Shown piece after piece: positions 53,834-63,399 of a stretch of DNA of 64,000 bases. The notes under the pieces are model-generated. The model was not told where the DNA came from and searched no databases. It was given only the letters and a program-made list of their open reading frames with translations. The DNA is from Polaribacter sp. KT25b (lineage in GTDB: Bacteria > Bacteroidota > Bacteroidia > Flavobacteriales > Flavobacteriaceae): contig NZ_LT629752.1 in NCBI RefSeq assembly GCF_900105145.1, forward strand, positions 124,001 to 188,000, read 5' to 3'. The position numbers and the translations under genes were made by a program. The first letter of the stretch is position 1. Each line of letters starts with the position of its first letter.

Positions 53834-53865
53834 TTTGGATATTAAACTTTAATTTCAAATATTTG
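53834..53865 (+). promoter_or_regulatory. Putative promoter of the ilv leader
   Basis: TTTG (53834-53837), a 20-bp spacer and AATATTTG (53858-53865, one mismatch to TAnnTTTG). Transcription would begin a few bases before the leader ATG at 53875, making it nearly leaderless. Confidence 0.5.
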
Positions 53866-53874
53866 AAGCATAGA

Positions 53875-53934
53875 ATGAAAAAACAAATTTTAAATATTAT
53901 TTCAATTATTGTCATCGTAATTTCTACGACATGA
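53875..53934 (+). CDS. ilvL: Candidate branched-chain amino acid leader peptide
   Basis: A 19-codon frame, MKKQILNIISIIVIVISTT, between leuB and ilvD. It has seven Ile, two Val and one Leu, and ends in two Thr (Thr is the precursor of Ile). It is followed 31 bp later by an 8-bp hairpin with nine T. The bases GGAAG just after its stop (53938-53942) can pair with CTTCC of that hairpin, a possible antiterminator. This is the classic layout of an ilv attenuator. The symbol is by analogy with enterobacterial ilv leaders; the ribosome-stalling mechanism is inferred. Confidence 0.8.
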   Translation: MKKQILNIISIIVIVISTT

Positions 53935-53965
53935 TAAGGAAGTGGTATTTATTTTTAAAATTATA

Positions 53966-53995
53966 GCCTTCCAATTATTTGGGAGGTTTTTTTTT
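53966..53995 (+). terminator. ilv attenuator (terminator hairpin)
   Basis: CCTTCCAA and TTGGGAGG pair over eight bases (one G-T) around TTAT, followed by nine T. It lies between the leader frame and ilvD, 168 bp before ilvD. The rest of the gap to 54162 is AT-rich with no further gene seen. Confidence 0.85.
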
Positions 53996-54162
53996 GAATT
54001 TATTTTAATGATTGAATGTCATATTTAAATAGGGTTAATACGCTTTTTATCAGCTTGTTATATGTTTTTTTTAACACCTGAATTTAAAGAGTCTTATTGA
54101 GTGTTATTCAATGAAAATAGAGAAATAGTCTAATTTAGTCATCAAATTGAAGAATATATTAA

Positions 54163-55839
54163 ATGGAATTAAATAAACATAGCAAAAGATTAACGCAAGA
54201 TGAATCTCAGCCTGCATCACAAGCAATGTTGTATGCTGTTGGATTAACAGATGAAGACATGAGTAGGGCTCAAGTTGGAATTGCAAGCACAGGTTATGAT
54301 GGAAATCCTTGTAATATGCATTTAAATAATTTGGCTGCAGAAGTCAAAGTAGAAAGCAAAATTGCAGGTTTAGTTGGTTTAGGATTTAATACAATTGGAG
54401 TTTCTGATGGAATTTCTATGGGGACTTCTGGTATGAATTATTCTTTAGCTTCAAGAGATATTATTGCAGATTCTATAGAAACTGTTATGAATGCTCAAAG
54501 TTATGATGCATTGGTTTCTGTGGTTGGTTGTGATAAAAATATGCCAGGAGCAGTAATCGCAATGTTACGTTTAAATCGTCCATCAATTATGATGTATGGT
54601 GGTACAATTGCATCAGGAAATTACAAAGGAAAAAAATTAAATATCGTTTCCGCCTTTGAAGCTTTAGGTCAAAAAATGGCTGGAGAAATTGAAGATGATG
54701 AATATAGAGAAATTATAAAAAGGGCAATTCCAGGAGCAGGTGCTTGTGGAGGAATGTATACAGCAAATACAATGGCTTCTGCAATAGAATGTATGGGGTT
54801 TGGGTTGCCTTATAATTCATCAATACCAGCAGAAAATCCGAATAAATTATCAGAAGCGGAAAGAACTGCTATCGCAATTAAAAATTTATTAGAATTAGAT
54901 TTAAAACCTTTAGATATTATTTCTAAAAAATCTTTAGAAAATGCAATCGCATTGGTAAATGCTTTAGGAGGATCAACAAATGCAGTTTTACACTTTTTAG
55001 CAATTGCGCATGCAGCAGATATTGAGTTTACTTTAGAAGATTTTCAAAGAGTTTCAGACAGAACGCCATTAATTGCAGATTTAAAACCATCAGGAAAATA
55101 CTTAATGGAAGATGTTCATGGGGTTGGAGGTACGCCTGCAATTATGAAATATTTATTAGAAAATGGATATTTACATGGAGATTGTATGACTGTTACAGGT
55201 AAAACATTAGCAGAAAATTTAGCAGATGTAAAAGCAATGGAATTTGAAGATCAAGATGTAATTTATCCAAAAGATAAAGCATTAAAATCATCAGGAAACC
55301 TACAAATTTTATTTGGAAACTTAGCAGAAGAAGGAGCTGTAGCAAAAATTTCTGGTAATGAAGGTTTATTGTTTGAAGGAAAAGCTGTGGTTTATAATGG
55401 AGAACAAGCGGCAAATACAGGAATTATAAATGGAGAAGTAGAAAGAGGAGATGTAGTCGTCATTCGCTATGTTGGACCTAAAGGAGGACCAGGAATGCCA
55501 GAAATGTTAAAACCAACTTCTTTAATAATGGGAGCAGGTTTAGGTAAATCTGTAGCTTTAATTACTGATGGTCGTTTTTCTGGAGGAACTCATGGTTTTG
55601 TGGTTGGACATATTACACCAGAAGCTCAATCTGGAGGAACAATTGGGTTATTAAAAACTGGAGATAAAATTAGAATTAGTGCAGAAGATAACTCTATAAA
55701 TGTTTTAATTTCTGATGAAGAATTAGCAGAAAGAAAATCTAAATGGGTTGCACCAGCATTAAAGCACAAAAAAGGGATTTTGTATAAATATGCAAAAACA
55801 GTAGCATCAGCATCTAAAGGATGTGTTACAGATTTATAA
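54163..55839 (+). CDS. ilvD: Dihydroxyacid dehydratase
   Basis: A 558-residue Fe-S dehydratase of valine and isoleucine synthesis. Cluster cysteines are in [19 protein letters not shown] and [12 protein letters not shown], and the [17 protein letters not shown] signature is present. It is the first enzyme gene behind the ilv attenuator; ilvB starts 49 bp later. Confidence 0.95.
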   Translation: MELNKHSKRLTQDESQPASQAMLYAVGLTDEDMSRAQVGIASTGYDGNPCNMHLNNLAAEVKVESKIAGLVGLGFNTIGVSDGISMGTSGMNYSLASRDIIADSIETVMNAQSYDALVSVVGCDKNMPGAVIAMLRLNRPSIMMYGGTIASGNYKGKKLNIVSAFEALGQKMAGEIEDDEYREIIKRAIPGAGACGGMYTANTMASAIECMGFGLPYNSSIPAENPNKLSEAERTAIAIKNLLELDLKPLDIISKKSLENAIALVNALGGSTNAVLHFLAIAHAADIEFTLEDFQRVSDRTPLIADLKPSGKYLMEDVHGVGGTPAIMKYLLENGYLHGDCMTVTGKTLAENLADVKAMEFEDQDVIYPKDKALKSSGNLQILFGNLAEEGAVAKISGNEGLLFEGKAVVYNGEQAANTGIINGEVERGDVVVIRYVGPKGGPGMPEMLKPTSLIMGAGLGKSVALITDGRFSGGTHGFVVGHITPEAQSGGTIGLLKTGDKIRISAEDNSINVLISDEELAERKSKWVAPALKHKKGILYKYAKTVASASKGCVTDL

Positions 55840-55888
55840 TCAAAAAGACTGTTATTCCTGCAAATTCAGGGATTTTAAATAAAAAAGT

Positions 55889-57622
55889 ATGGAAACACAA
55901 ACCATAAAAAACGAAAAACCAGCTACTAAAACTACAGAAAGAATTTCTGGTAGTGAAGCAATTGTAAGATGTTTAATTGAAGAAGATGCTAAGATAATTT
56001 ACGGTTATCCTGGTGGAGCAATTATGCCAGTTTATGATGAATTATATAAGTATCAAGATAAAATTCATCACGTATTAACACGTCACGAACAAGGTGCAAC
56101 ACATTCTGCACAAGGTTTTGCTAGAATTTCTGGTAAAGTTGGTGTTTGTATAGCAACTTCTGGTCCAGGAGCAACAAATTTAATAACAGGTATCGCTGAT
56201 GCTCAAATAGATTCTACACCAATGGTGTGTATTACTGGGCAAGTTTTTTCTCATTTATTAGGTTCTGATGCTTTTCAAGAAACAGATATTGTAGGAATTT
56301 CTACACCTGTAACAAAATGGAATTGTCAAGTTACTAAAGCTTCTGATATTCCTGCTGCGATGGCAAAAGCTTTTTATATTGCAAAAAGTGGTAGGCCAGG
56401 TCCTGTTTTAATAGATATAACGAAAGATGCACAGTTAGAAGAATTTGATTTTTCTTACAAAAAGTGTACAAGAGTAAGAAGTTATAACCCAATTCCTAAA
56501 ACAGATCTTTCTTCTGTAGAGGCAGCTGCAAAATTAATTAATGGTGCTAAAAAACCATTAATTGTTTGGGGACAAGGTGTTATTTTAAGTGAAGCTGAAG
56601 AGCATTTAAAAGCTATTGTAGAAAAAGCAGGAATCCCTGCAGCATGGACTATTTTAGGTGCTTCTGCAATACCAACTTCGCATCCATTAAATGTTGGTAT
56701 GGTTGGTATGCATGGTAATTATGCGCCAAACAAATTAACAAATGAATGTGATGTTTTAATAGCTATCGGTATGCGTTTTGATGATCGTGTTACTGGTACT
56801 TTAGCTACGTATGCAAAACAGGCAAAAGTAATTCACTTTGAAATTGATCCTGCAGAAGTAGATAAAAACGTAAAAACAGATGTTGCTGTTTTGGGTGATG
56901 CAAAAACAAGTTTAGAGTTGTTATTGCCATTATTAAACGAAAATACACATCCAGAATGGCGCAAAGAATTTGCAGATTTATATGCTGTTGAGTACGAAAA
57001 AGTAATTAAAGACGATATTTATCCAACGAAAGAAGGATTAACCATGGGTGAGGTTCTTCATCAAATTAATATTCAGAGTAAAGGAAACGCAGCAATAGTA
57101 AGTGATGTTGGTCAACACCAAATGATAGCTTGTAGATATGCAGAATTTAATAAAACTAAAAGTAATATTACTTCTGGTGGTTTAGGTACAATGGGCTTTG
57201 GCTTGCCGGCAGCAATTGGGGCAAAAATGGCGGCTCCAGAAAGAGAAGTTGTTTCTATTTCTGGTGATGGTGGTTACCAAATGACCATTCAAGAATTAGG
57301 TACTATTTTTCAACAAAGAGCAGCGGTAAAAGTAGTTGTTTTAAATAACGACTTTTTAGGAATGGTTCGTCAATGGCAACAATTGTTTTTTGATAAACGT
57401 TATGCTTCAACAGAAATGGTAAACCCTAATTTTGTTGCAATTGCAGAAGGTTATTATATAAAAGCTAAGAAAGTTACTAAACGAGAAGAGTTAGCAGACG
57501 CTGTTGCAGAAATGATGGCAAGTAAAGAGGCTTACTTTTTAGAGGTTTGTGTAGAAAAAGAAGGAAATGTTTTTCCAATGATTCCTACGGGAGCAAGTGT
57601 TTCAGATATAAGGTTAGAATAA
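55889..57622 (+). CDS. ilvB: Acetolactate synthase large subunit
   Basis: A 577-residue thiamine-diphosphate enzyme. The N terminus has YGYPGGAIMPVYD and the catalytic Glu of RHEQGATHSAQGFAR; the ThDP/Mg motif is GDGGYQMTIQELGTI ending NN. It forms acetolactate and acetohydroxybutyrate. The regulatory subunit gene follows after 109 bp containing a repeat. Confidence 0.95.
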   Translation: METQTIKNEKPATKTTERISGSEAIVRCLIEEDAKIIYGYPGGAIMPVYDELYKYQDKIHHVLTRHEQGATHSAQGFARISGKVGVCIATSGPGATNLITGIADAQIDSTPMVCITGQVFSHLLGSDAFQETDIVGISTPVTKWNCQVTKASDIPAAMAKAFYIAKSGRPGPVLIDITKDAQLEEFDFSYKKCTRVRSYNPIPKTDLSSVEAAAKLINGAKKPLIVWGQGVILSEAEEHLKAIVEKAGIPAAWTILGASAIPTSHPLNVGMVGMHGNYAPNKLTNECDVLIAIGMRFDDRVTGTLATYAKQAKVIHFEIDPAEVDKNVKTDVAVLGDAKTSLELLLPLLNENTHPEWRKEFADLYAVEYEKVIKDDIYPTKEGLTMGEVLHQINIQSKGNAAIVSDVGQHQMIACRYAEFNKTKSNITSGGLGTMGFGLPAAIGAKMAAPEREVVSISGDGGYQMTIQELGTIFQQRAAVKVVVLNNDFLGMVRQWQQLFFDKRYASTEMVNPNFVAIAEGYYIKAKKVTKREELADAVAEMMASKEAYFLEVCVEKEGNVFPMIPTGASVSDIRLE

Positions 57623-57629
57623 AATAAAA

Positions 57630-57728
57630 ACAGAATAGAATATAGAAGAAAGAATAAAGACAAGTGTAGTAAGAAAAATAATGTTAATTTAAGTCTATTT
57701 TCTAATATCTATTTTCTAATATCTATAA
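57630..57728. repeat. Repeat-bearing ilvB-ilvN junction
   Basis: The unit TATTTTCTAATATC occurs twice in tandem (57696-57723), and the left part of the gap (ATAGAATATAGAAGAAAGAA) is roughly its reverse complement, so the whole can fold back on itself. Similar AT-rich tandem/palindromic blocks recur in flavobacterial intergenic DNA as I recall. Confidence 0.55.
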
Positions 57729-57731
57729 AAA

Positions 57732-58262
57732 ATGAGTACAGAAAAACAATTATATACAATATCAGTTTATACTGAAAATAACATTGGATTGTTGAATAGA
57801 ATTTCGGCAATTTTTCAAAGAAGACACATTAATATTGAGAGCTTAAACATTTCTCCATCAGAAATAGAAGGTGTTTCTAGATTTACTATTGTAGTAAATA
57901 TGATTGAAGTAAATGTTAAGAAAATTATAGGCCAAATAGAAAAACAAGTAGAAGTTATAAAGGCTTATTATCATACGCTAGATGAGGTTATTTATCAAAT
58001 ATCTGGTTTGTTTAAAATAAAGTCAGAGCTTTTGTTTGAAGAGCGTCAAATACAGAATATTATTAAAGAAAGTAACGCTAGAATTGTTACTGTAAATAAA
58101 GAGTTTTTTGTTTTAGAAAAGTCTGGAAAAAAGGAAGAAATAGTAGATTTATATAATGCCTTAAGTGTTTTTGGAATTATGCAATACACACGTTCTGGCC
58201 TTATTTCTGTAACTAAAGACGAAATGAAAATATCAACATTATTAGAGTCATACAACAACTAA
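57732..58262 (+). CDS. ilvN: Acetolactate synthase small (regulatory) subunit
   Basis: A 176-residue protein with an N-terminal ACT domain ([24 protein letters not shown], then [11 protein letters not shown]) and an ALS_ss C-terminal part. The ACT site usually binds valine for feedback control of IlvB. Ten bp before ilvC. Confidence 0.93.
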   Translation: MSTEKQLYTISVYTENNIGLLNRISAIFQRRHINIESLNISPSEIEGVSRFTIVVNMIEVNVKKIIGQIEKQVEVIKAYYHTLDEVIYQISGLFKIKSELLFEERQIQNIIKESNARIVTVNKEFFVLEKSGKKEEIVDLYNALSVFGIMQYTRSGLISVTKDEMKISTLLESYNN

Positions 58263-58272
58263 ATACATAAAA

Positions 58273-59748
58273 ATGTCAAATTATTTTAACACATTAACAT
58301 TAAGAGAAAAATTAGAGCAGTTAGGAAAATGTAGATTTATGGATGCTTCAGAATTTGAAGACGGCGTAAATGCATTGGTAGGAAAGAGAATTGTAATTGT
58401 GGGTTGTGGAGCTCAAGGTTTAAACCAAGGTTTAAATATGAGAGATTCTGGTTTAGACATTTCTTATACATTAAGACAAGCAGCTATAGATCAAAAAAGA
58501 CAATCTTTTATAAACGCAACTTCTAATAATTTTAAAGTAGGATCTTACGAAGAAATGTTACCTACAGCAGATTTGGTTATTAACTTAACGCCAGATAAAC
58601 AACATACAAATGTGGTAACTGCTGTAATGCCTTTAATGAAAAAAGGAGCAACATTATCGTATTCTCATGGTTTTAATATCGTTGAGGAAGGTATGCAAAT
58701 TCGTGAAGATTTAACTGTAATTATGGTTGCGCCAAAATCTCCAGGATCGGAAGTTCGTGAAGAATATAAAAGAGGATTTGGAGTACCAACATTAACGGCA
58801 GTTCACCCAGAAAATGATCCAGAAGGAAAAGGTTGGGCACAAGCAAAAGCTTATGCAGTTGCAACTGGAGGAAATAGAGCAGGGGTTTTAGAATCTTCTT
58901 TTGTTGCTGAAGTTAAATCTGATTTAATGGGAGAGCAAACTATTTTATGTGGTTTGTTACAAACAGGAGCAATTTTATCTTTTGATAAAATGGTAGAAGA
59001 AGGTATTGAGCCAGGTTATGCTGCTAAATTAATTCAATATGGTTGGGAAACTGTAACTGAAGCTTTAAAACATGGAGGAATCACAAATATGATGGACAGA
59101 TTGTCTAATCCTGCAAAAGTAGAAGCTTTCAGACTCTCTGAAGAATTAAAAGACATTATGCGTCCGTTGTTTCAAAAACATATGGATGATATTATGACTG
59201 GTCATTTCTCTGCAACAATGATGGAAGATTGGGCTAATGATGATAAAAACTTATTAACTTGGAGAGCGGCAACTGGAGAAACTGCTTTTGAAAAACAAAC
59301 AATTACAGATCAAGAAATTCCAGAACAAGAATATTTTGATCACGGAACTTTATTAGTTGCTTTTGTAAGAGCCGGTGTAGAATTGGCTTTTGAAGCTATG
59401 ACAGAATCTGGAATTATTGCTGCTTCTGCATACTACGAATCTTTACACGAAACACCATTAATTGCAAATACAATTGCAAGAATGAAGCTAGCAGAAATGA
59501 ATCGTGTAATTTCTGATACAGCAGAATATGGTTGTTATTTATTCGATCATGCTTGTAAACCTTTATTAACAGATTTTATGAAAACTGTTAAGACAGATAT
59601 TATTGGTAAGAAATTTACAGACTCTAATGATGTTGATAATAAAGAGTTAATTAGAGTTAACAAAATTATTAGAAATCACCCAGTAGAAAAAGTAGGAGAA
59701 AGATTAAGAACTTCTATGACGGCAATGCAAGTAATAAAATCTGCATAA
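58273..59748 (+). CDS. ilvC: Ketol-acid reductoisomerase, class II
   Basis: A 491-residue enzyme, the long class II form as in E. coli. The NADPH Rossmann motif is [23 protein letters not shown], with [18 protein letters not shown] following, and two C-terminal knotted domains ([21 protein letters not shown]). It isomerises and reduces acetohydroxy acids for Val, Leu and Ile. Confidence 0.95.
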   Translation: MSNYFNTLTLREKLEQLGKCRFMDASEFEDGVNALVGKRIVIVGCGAQGLNQGLNMRDSGLDISYTLRQAAIDQKRQSFINATSNNFKVGSYEEMLPTADLVINLTPDKQHTNVVTAVMPLMKKGATLSYSHGFNIVEEGMQIREDLTVIMVAPKSPGSEVREEYKRGFGVPTLTAVHPENDPEGKGWAQAKAYAVATGGNRAGVLESSFVAEVKSDLMGEQTILCGLLQTGAILSFDKMVEEGIEPGYAAKLIQYGWETVTEALKHGGITNMMDRLSNPAKVEAFRLSEELKDIMRPLFQKHMDDIMTGHFSATMMEDWANDDKNLLTWRAATGETAFEKQTITDQEIPEQEYFDHGTLLVAFVRAGVELAFEAMTESGIIAASAYYESLHETPLIANTIARMKLAEMNRVISDTAEYGCYLFDHACKPLLTDFMKTVKTDIIGKKFTDSNDVDNKELIRVNKIIRNHPVEKVGERLRTSMTAMQVIKSA

Positions 59749-59774
59749 TAAAATAAAGATTTTAACTTTTATAG

Positions 59775-59806
59775 AAACCTGTCAGAATTTAAAATCTGAC
59801 AGGTTT
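59775..59806. repeat. Palindromic hairpin in the ilvC-ilvA junction
   Basis: Arms AAACCTGTCAGA and TCTGACAGGTTT (12 bp) around ATTTTAAA, then CTTTTTAT. It could be a terminator of ilvC, but its CCTGNCAG arms also resemble the intergenic palindromes at 380 and 448, so repeat family membership is possible. TATATTTG (59813-59820), a -7-type box, lies 4 bp before the ilvA ATG. Confidence 0.65.
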
Positions 59807-59824
59807 TCTTTTTATATTTGATTA

Positions 59825-61087
59825 ATGAAAACTCAAGAAACCTATTTCCCTAGTTTAGAAAATATCAAACAAGCTGCTTCAAATTTAAAAGACGTTGCTT
59901 ATGTTACTCCATTGATTCAAAATCAAAACCTTTCTAAGCAATTTCAATCTACTGTTTTATTTAAAAGAGAAGATTTACAAGTAGTTCGGTCGTATAAAAT
60001 TAGAGGTGCTTATAATAAAATTTCTTCTTTAAATGATGATGAAAAACAAAGAGGAATTGTTTGTGCTAGCGCAGGAAATCATGCACAAGGTGTTGCCTTA
60101 TCATGTAAGTTATTAGAAATAAAAGGTACTATTTTTATGCCTTCTCCAACGCCAAATCAGAAAATAAATCAAGTAAAAATGTTTGGCGAGGAGTTTATAA
60201 ATATCATTATTGAAGGTGATACTTTTGATGATGCATTTAATTCTGCAAAACTAGAATGCGATTCTAAAAACAAAACTTTTATTCATCCTTTTAATGACGA
60301 AAAAGTAATAGAAGGGCAAGCTACAGTTGGTTTAGAGATTTTAGAGCAAACAAATAAAAAAATAGATTATGTTTTTGTTCCTGTTGGTGGTGGAGGTTTG
60401 TCATCAGGTTTGTCAACTCTTTTTAAGGAATTATCACCAGAAACAAAAATTATTGGTGTAGAACCAGAAGGCGCACCTTCTATGCAAACATCTATCAGGA
60501 ATAAAAAAAATACAGCACTAGAAACTATAAATAATTTTGTAGATGGTGCAGCTGTTAAAAAAGTAGGTGATTTAAATTTTGCTATTTGTAAGCAAAATTT
60601 AGATGCTATAATTACAGTTCCAGAAGGCAAAATTTGTCAGACAATTTTAGATTTGTATAATATAGATGCCATTGTTGTAGAACCTGCAGGCGCTCTAAGT
60701 ATTGCTGCATTAGATTTTTATGCTGATGAAATTAAAGGAAAAAATGTTGTTTGTGTAGTTAGCGGAAGCAATAATGATATTACACGAACAGCAGATATTA
60801 AAGAAAGAGCATTATTGTATGCAAATTTAAAGCACTATTTTATTGTAAAATTCCCTCAAAGAGCAGGAGCTTTAAAACAATTTGTGGCAGAAATTTTAGG
60901 ACCTAATGATGATATTACTCATTTTGAATATACCAAGAAAACAAATAGAGAAAAAGGTGTTGCAGTTGTAGGTTTAGAACTAAAATCGGCAAGTGATTTA
61001 GAACCATTAATACATAGAATGAAAGAAAATAATTTCTTTGGCGATTATTTAAATGATAAGCCAGATTTGTTTCAGTTTTTGGTGTAA
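59825..61087 (+). CDS. ilvA: Threonine ammonia-lyase (biosynthetic)
   Basis: A 420-residue PLP enzyme making 2-oxobutyrate for isoleucine. The PLP lysine is in RSYKIRGAYNK and the phosphate loop is VGGGGLSSG. A single ACT-like regulatory domain (about 330-420, LKHYFIVKFPQRAGALKQF) is shorter than the tandem domain of E. coli IlvA. Last gene of the ilv run; it may be transcribed separately. Confidence 0.93.
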   Translation: MKTQETYFPSLENIKQAASNLKDVAYVTPLIQNQNLSKQFQSTVLFKREDLQVVRSYKIRGAYNKISSLNDDEKQRGIVCASAGNHAQGVALSCKLLEIKGTIFMPSPTPNQKINQVKMFGEEFINIIIEGDTFDDAFNSAKLECDSKNKTFIHPFNDEKVIEGQATVGLEILEQTNKKIDYVFVPVGGGGLSSGLSTLFKELSPETKIIGVEPEGAPSMQTSIRNKKNTALETINNFVDGAAVKKVGDLNFAICKQNLDAIITVPEGKICQTILDLYNIDAIVVEPAGALSIAALDFYADEIKGKNVVCVVSGSNNDITRTADIKERALLYANLKHYFIVKFPQRAGALKQFVAEILGPNDDITHFEYTKKTNREKGVAVVGLELKSASDLEPLIHRMKENNFFGDYLNDKPDLFQFLV

Positions 61088-61268
61088 AATTGAGTTGTCT
61101 AATTCAATATTTTAAGAGAAAATACCGAAAAGCATTTCGTGATTAAACCGATAATTGTAAAAGCAAACAGGATAATTTAAGCTTATTTTTTGTTACTTTG
61201 AACCAATAATAATTAATCTAAATAGATTACAGAGGTTATTTTTAAGCTTCAAAATTAAATTTAAAATT

Positions 61269-62861
61269 ATGAAACAAGTCTTTGAGGAAATACCAGACGA
61301 ATATAAAATTGAATCACTTTTACATCAAAAAACGTATTTAGTTGATGGTGAATTAAAAGCATGGAAAGGAGATACTGCTGATGTTTTTTCTACAATTTCA
61401 TCAACAGAAAATTATAAGCCAACATTATTAGGTACTGTACCAAATTTAGGAGAAGATGAAGCGTTAGAGGCTTTAAATTCTGCTATAAAAGCATACGGAA
61501 AAGGGCAAGGTTTATGGCCAACAATGAAAGTTGAAGGTAGAATTGCAGCGATGGAGAAGTTTGTAGTTCAAATGAAAACCAAACGTGAAGAAATTGTAAA
61601 ATTGTTAATGTGGGAAATTGGTAAATCTTTGCCAGATTCACAAAAAGAGTTTGATAGAACTGTAGAATATATTTACGATACTATTGAAGATTACAAACAA
61701 ATGGATAGAGATTCTGCTAAGTTTGAAAAAAATAGCGGAGTTCATGCACATATTAGACGTGGACCTTTAGGTGTTGTTTTGTGTTTAGGGCCTTACAATT
61801 ATCCTTTAAATGAAACTTTTGCATTGTTGATTCCTGCTTTAATGATGGGAAATACAACTATTTTTAAACCAGCAAAACATGGTGTTTTATTATTATCACC
61901 ATTATTAGAAGCTTTTCAAAGTAGTTTTCCTGCGGGCGTTGTAAATATTATTTATGGTAGAGGTAGAACTTTAGCTACACCAATTATGAAAACTGGTAAA
62001 GTTGATGTTTTAGCTTTAATTGGTAACAGTAAATCTGCAAATGCAATTCAAGCAAATCATCCACAAAAAAATAGATTGCGTTTAGTTTTAGGTTTAGAGG
62101 CTAAAAATCCTGCAATTGTTTTAGAAGATGCCGATTTAGATTTAGCAATTAACGAATGTTTATCTGGTGCAACTTCTTTTAATGGTCAACGTTGTACAGC
62201 TTTAAAAGTAATTTATGTTCACGAAAATATAGTGGAAGAATTTAATAAGCGTTTTTCTGATAAAGTTGATGCTTTAAAATTTGGAAATCCGTGGGAAAAT
62301 GGAGTACAATTAACACCATTGCCAGAACCTGGTAAAACAGCATATATTCAAGAATTAATTGATGATGCAGCGGAAAAAGGTGCTAAAATTATCAATAAAA
62401 AAGGTGGAGAAACTACAGAGAATTATATTTTTCCAGCAGTTTTATATCCAGTTTCTAAAGATATGAGAGTGTATCAAGAAGAACAATTTGGGCCAGTAAC
62501 ACCTGTTTTGTCGTTTAAAAATATTGACGAACCGTTAGATGATATGGCAGAGTCTAATTACGGGCAACAAGTAAGTGTTTTTGGAAGCGATGTAAAAACA
62601 TTAGCGCCTTTAATTGATACACTTGTAAATTTAGTTTGTAGAGTAAACTTAAACAGTTCTTGTCAACGTGGGCCAGATGTGTATCCGTTTACAGGAAGAA
62701 AAGATTCTGCAGTAGCAACTTTAAGTGTTCACGATGCTTTGCGTTCTTTTTCTATTAGAACTTTTGTAGCTTCTAAAGATACACCTTATAATAATGCTAT
62801 TTTAGAAGAATTATTAGATAAAAAAGCTTCTAATTTTATTAGTACAGATTATATTTTGTAA
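61269..62861 (+). CDS. gapN: NADP-dependent glyceraldehyde-3-phosphate dehydrogenase
   Basis: A 530-residue aldehyde dehydrogenase superfamily enzyme. The catalytic cysteine is C309 in [10 protein letters not shown], the general base E277 in [11 protein letters not shown], and [23 protein letters not shown] is the cofactor region. The QRCTALK and YGQQVSVFG segments fit GapN, which oxidises G3P to 3-phosphoglycerate with NADPH production, without phosphorylation. It is 181 bp after ilvA with no link in function seen. Confidence 0.85.
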   Translation: MKQVFEEIPDEYKIESLLHQKTYLVDGELKAWKGDTADVFSTISSTENYKPTLLGTVPNLGEDEALEALNSAIKAYGKGQGLWPTMKVEGRIAAMEKFVVQMKTKREEIVKLLMWEIGKSLPDSQKEFDRTVEYIYDTIEDYKQMDRDSAKFEKNSGVHAHIRRGPLGVVLCLGPYNYPLNETFALLIPALMMGNTTIFKPAKHGVLLLSPLLEAFQSSFPAGVVNIIYGRGRTLATPIMKTGKVDVLALIGNSKSANAIQANHPQKNRLRLVLGLEAKNPAIVLEDADLDLAINECLSGATSFNGQRCTALKVIYVHENIVEEFNKRFSDKVDALKFGNPWENGVQLTPLPEPGKTAYIQELIDDAAEKGAKIINKKGGETTENYIFPAVLYPVSKDMRVYQEEQFGPVTPVLSFKNIDEPLDDMAESNYGQQVSVFGSDVKTLAPLIDTLVNLVCRVNLNSSCQRGPDVYPFTGRKDSAVATLSVHDALRSFSIRTFVASKDTPYNNAILEELLDKKASNFISTDYIL

Positions 62862-62886
62862 ATAAAATTGATTTTAAATCATAAAA

Positions 62887-62924
62887 AAATCCTGAGTTAA
62901 TTAAAACTCAGGATTTGTTTTTTT
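62887..62924. terminator. Bidirectional terminator between gapN and mscL
   Basis: Arms AAATCCTGAGTT and AACTCAGGATTT around 6 bases, with flanking A- and T-runs between converging genes. Confidence 0.88.
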
Positions 62925-62940
62925 ATAGAAATATGATTAT

Positions 62941-63354
62941 TTATTTTTTTGCTAATAAATCTCTAATTTCTGCTAATAAATCTTCTTGACTAGGACCTGC
63001 TGGTGCTGGTTCTGGTGCTGGTTCTTCTTTTTTCTTAGTTGCATTAATACCTTTTACAATCATAAACATTACAAAAGCAACAATAATAAAATCGATAACA
63101 TTCGTAATAAAATCACCATATAAAATAGCTACTTCACCAGTAATTTTACCAGCTTCATCTGCAATACCTTCTTTAGCAATGTATTTTAGATCTTTAAAAT
63201 CAGCATTAAATAATAAGCCAATTAACGGAGAAACAATTCCCCCTGTAAACGAAGTAACTACTTGTTTAAAAGCAGCTCCCATAACAAAACCTACAGCAAT
63301 ATCAATAAGGTTTCCCTTCATTGCAAAGTCTTTAAATTCTTTAAGCATTCCCAT
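62941..63354 (-). CDS. mscL: Large-conductance mechanosensitive channel
   Basis: A 137-residue inner-membrane protein. The N-terminal helix KEFKDFAMKGNLIDIAVGFV leads into TM1 (GFVMGAAFKQVVTSF) and TM2 follows near 80-100 (FIIVAFVMFMIVKGIN). The cytoplasmic tail is KKKEEPAPEPAPAGPSQEDLLAEIRDLL with a final helix that bundles in the pentamer. It releases solutes on osmotic downshock. Length and layout are normal. Confidence 0.94.
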   Translation of the reverse strand: MGMLKEFKDFAMKGNLIDIAVGFVMGAAFKQVVTSFTGGIVSPLIGLLFNADFKDLKYIAKEGIADEAGKITGEVAILYGDFITNVIDFIIVAFVMFMIVKGINATKKKEEPAPEPAPAGPSQEDLLAEIRDLLAKK

Positions 63355-63399
63355 TTTAAATTGATTTTTAATTTGTTAGGCTGTAAAAGTAGTAAAAAT

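Noticed and set aside
53996..54162. Second leader frame or riboswitch between the ilv attenuator and ilvD
   Set aside because: Only weak stems and no amino-acid-biased frame or known riboswitch core could be seen.
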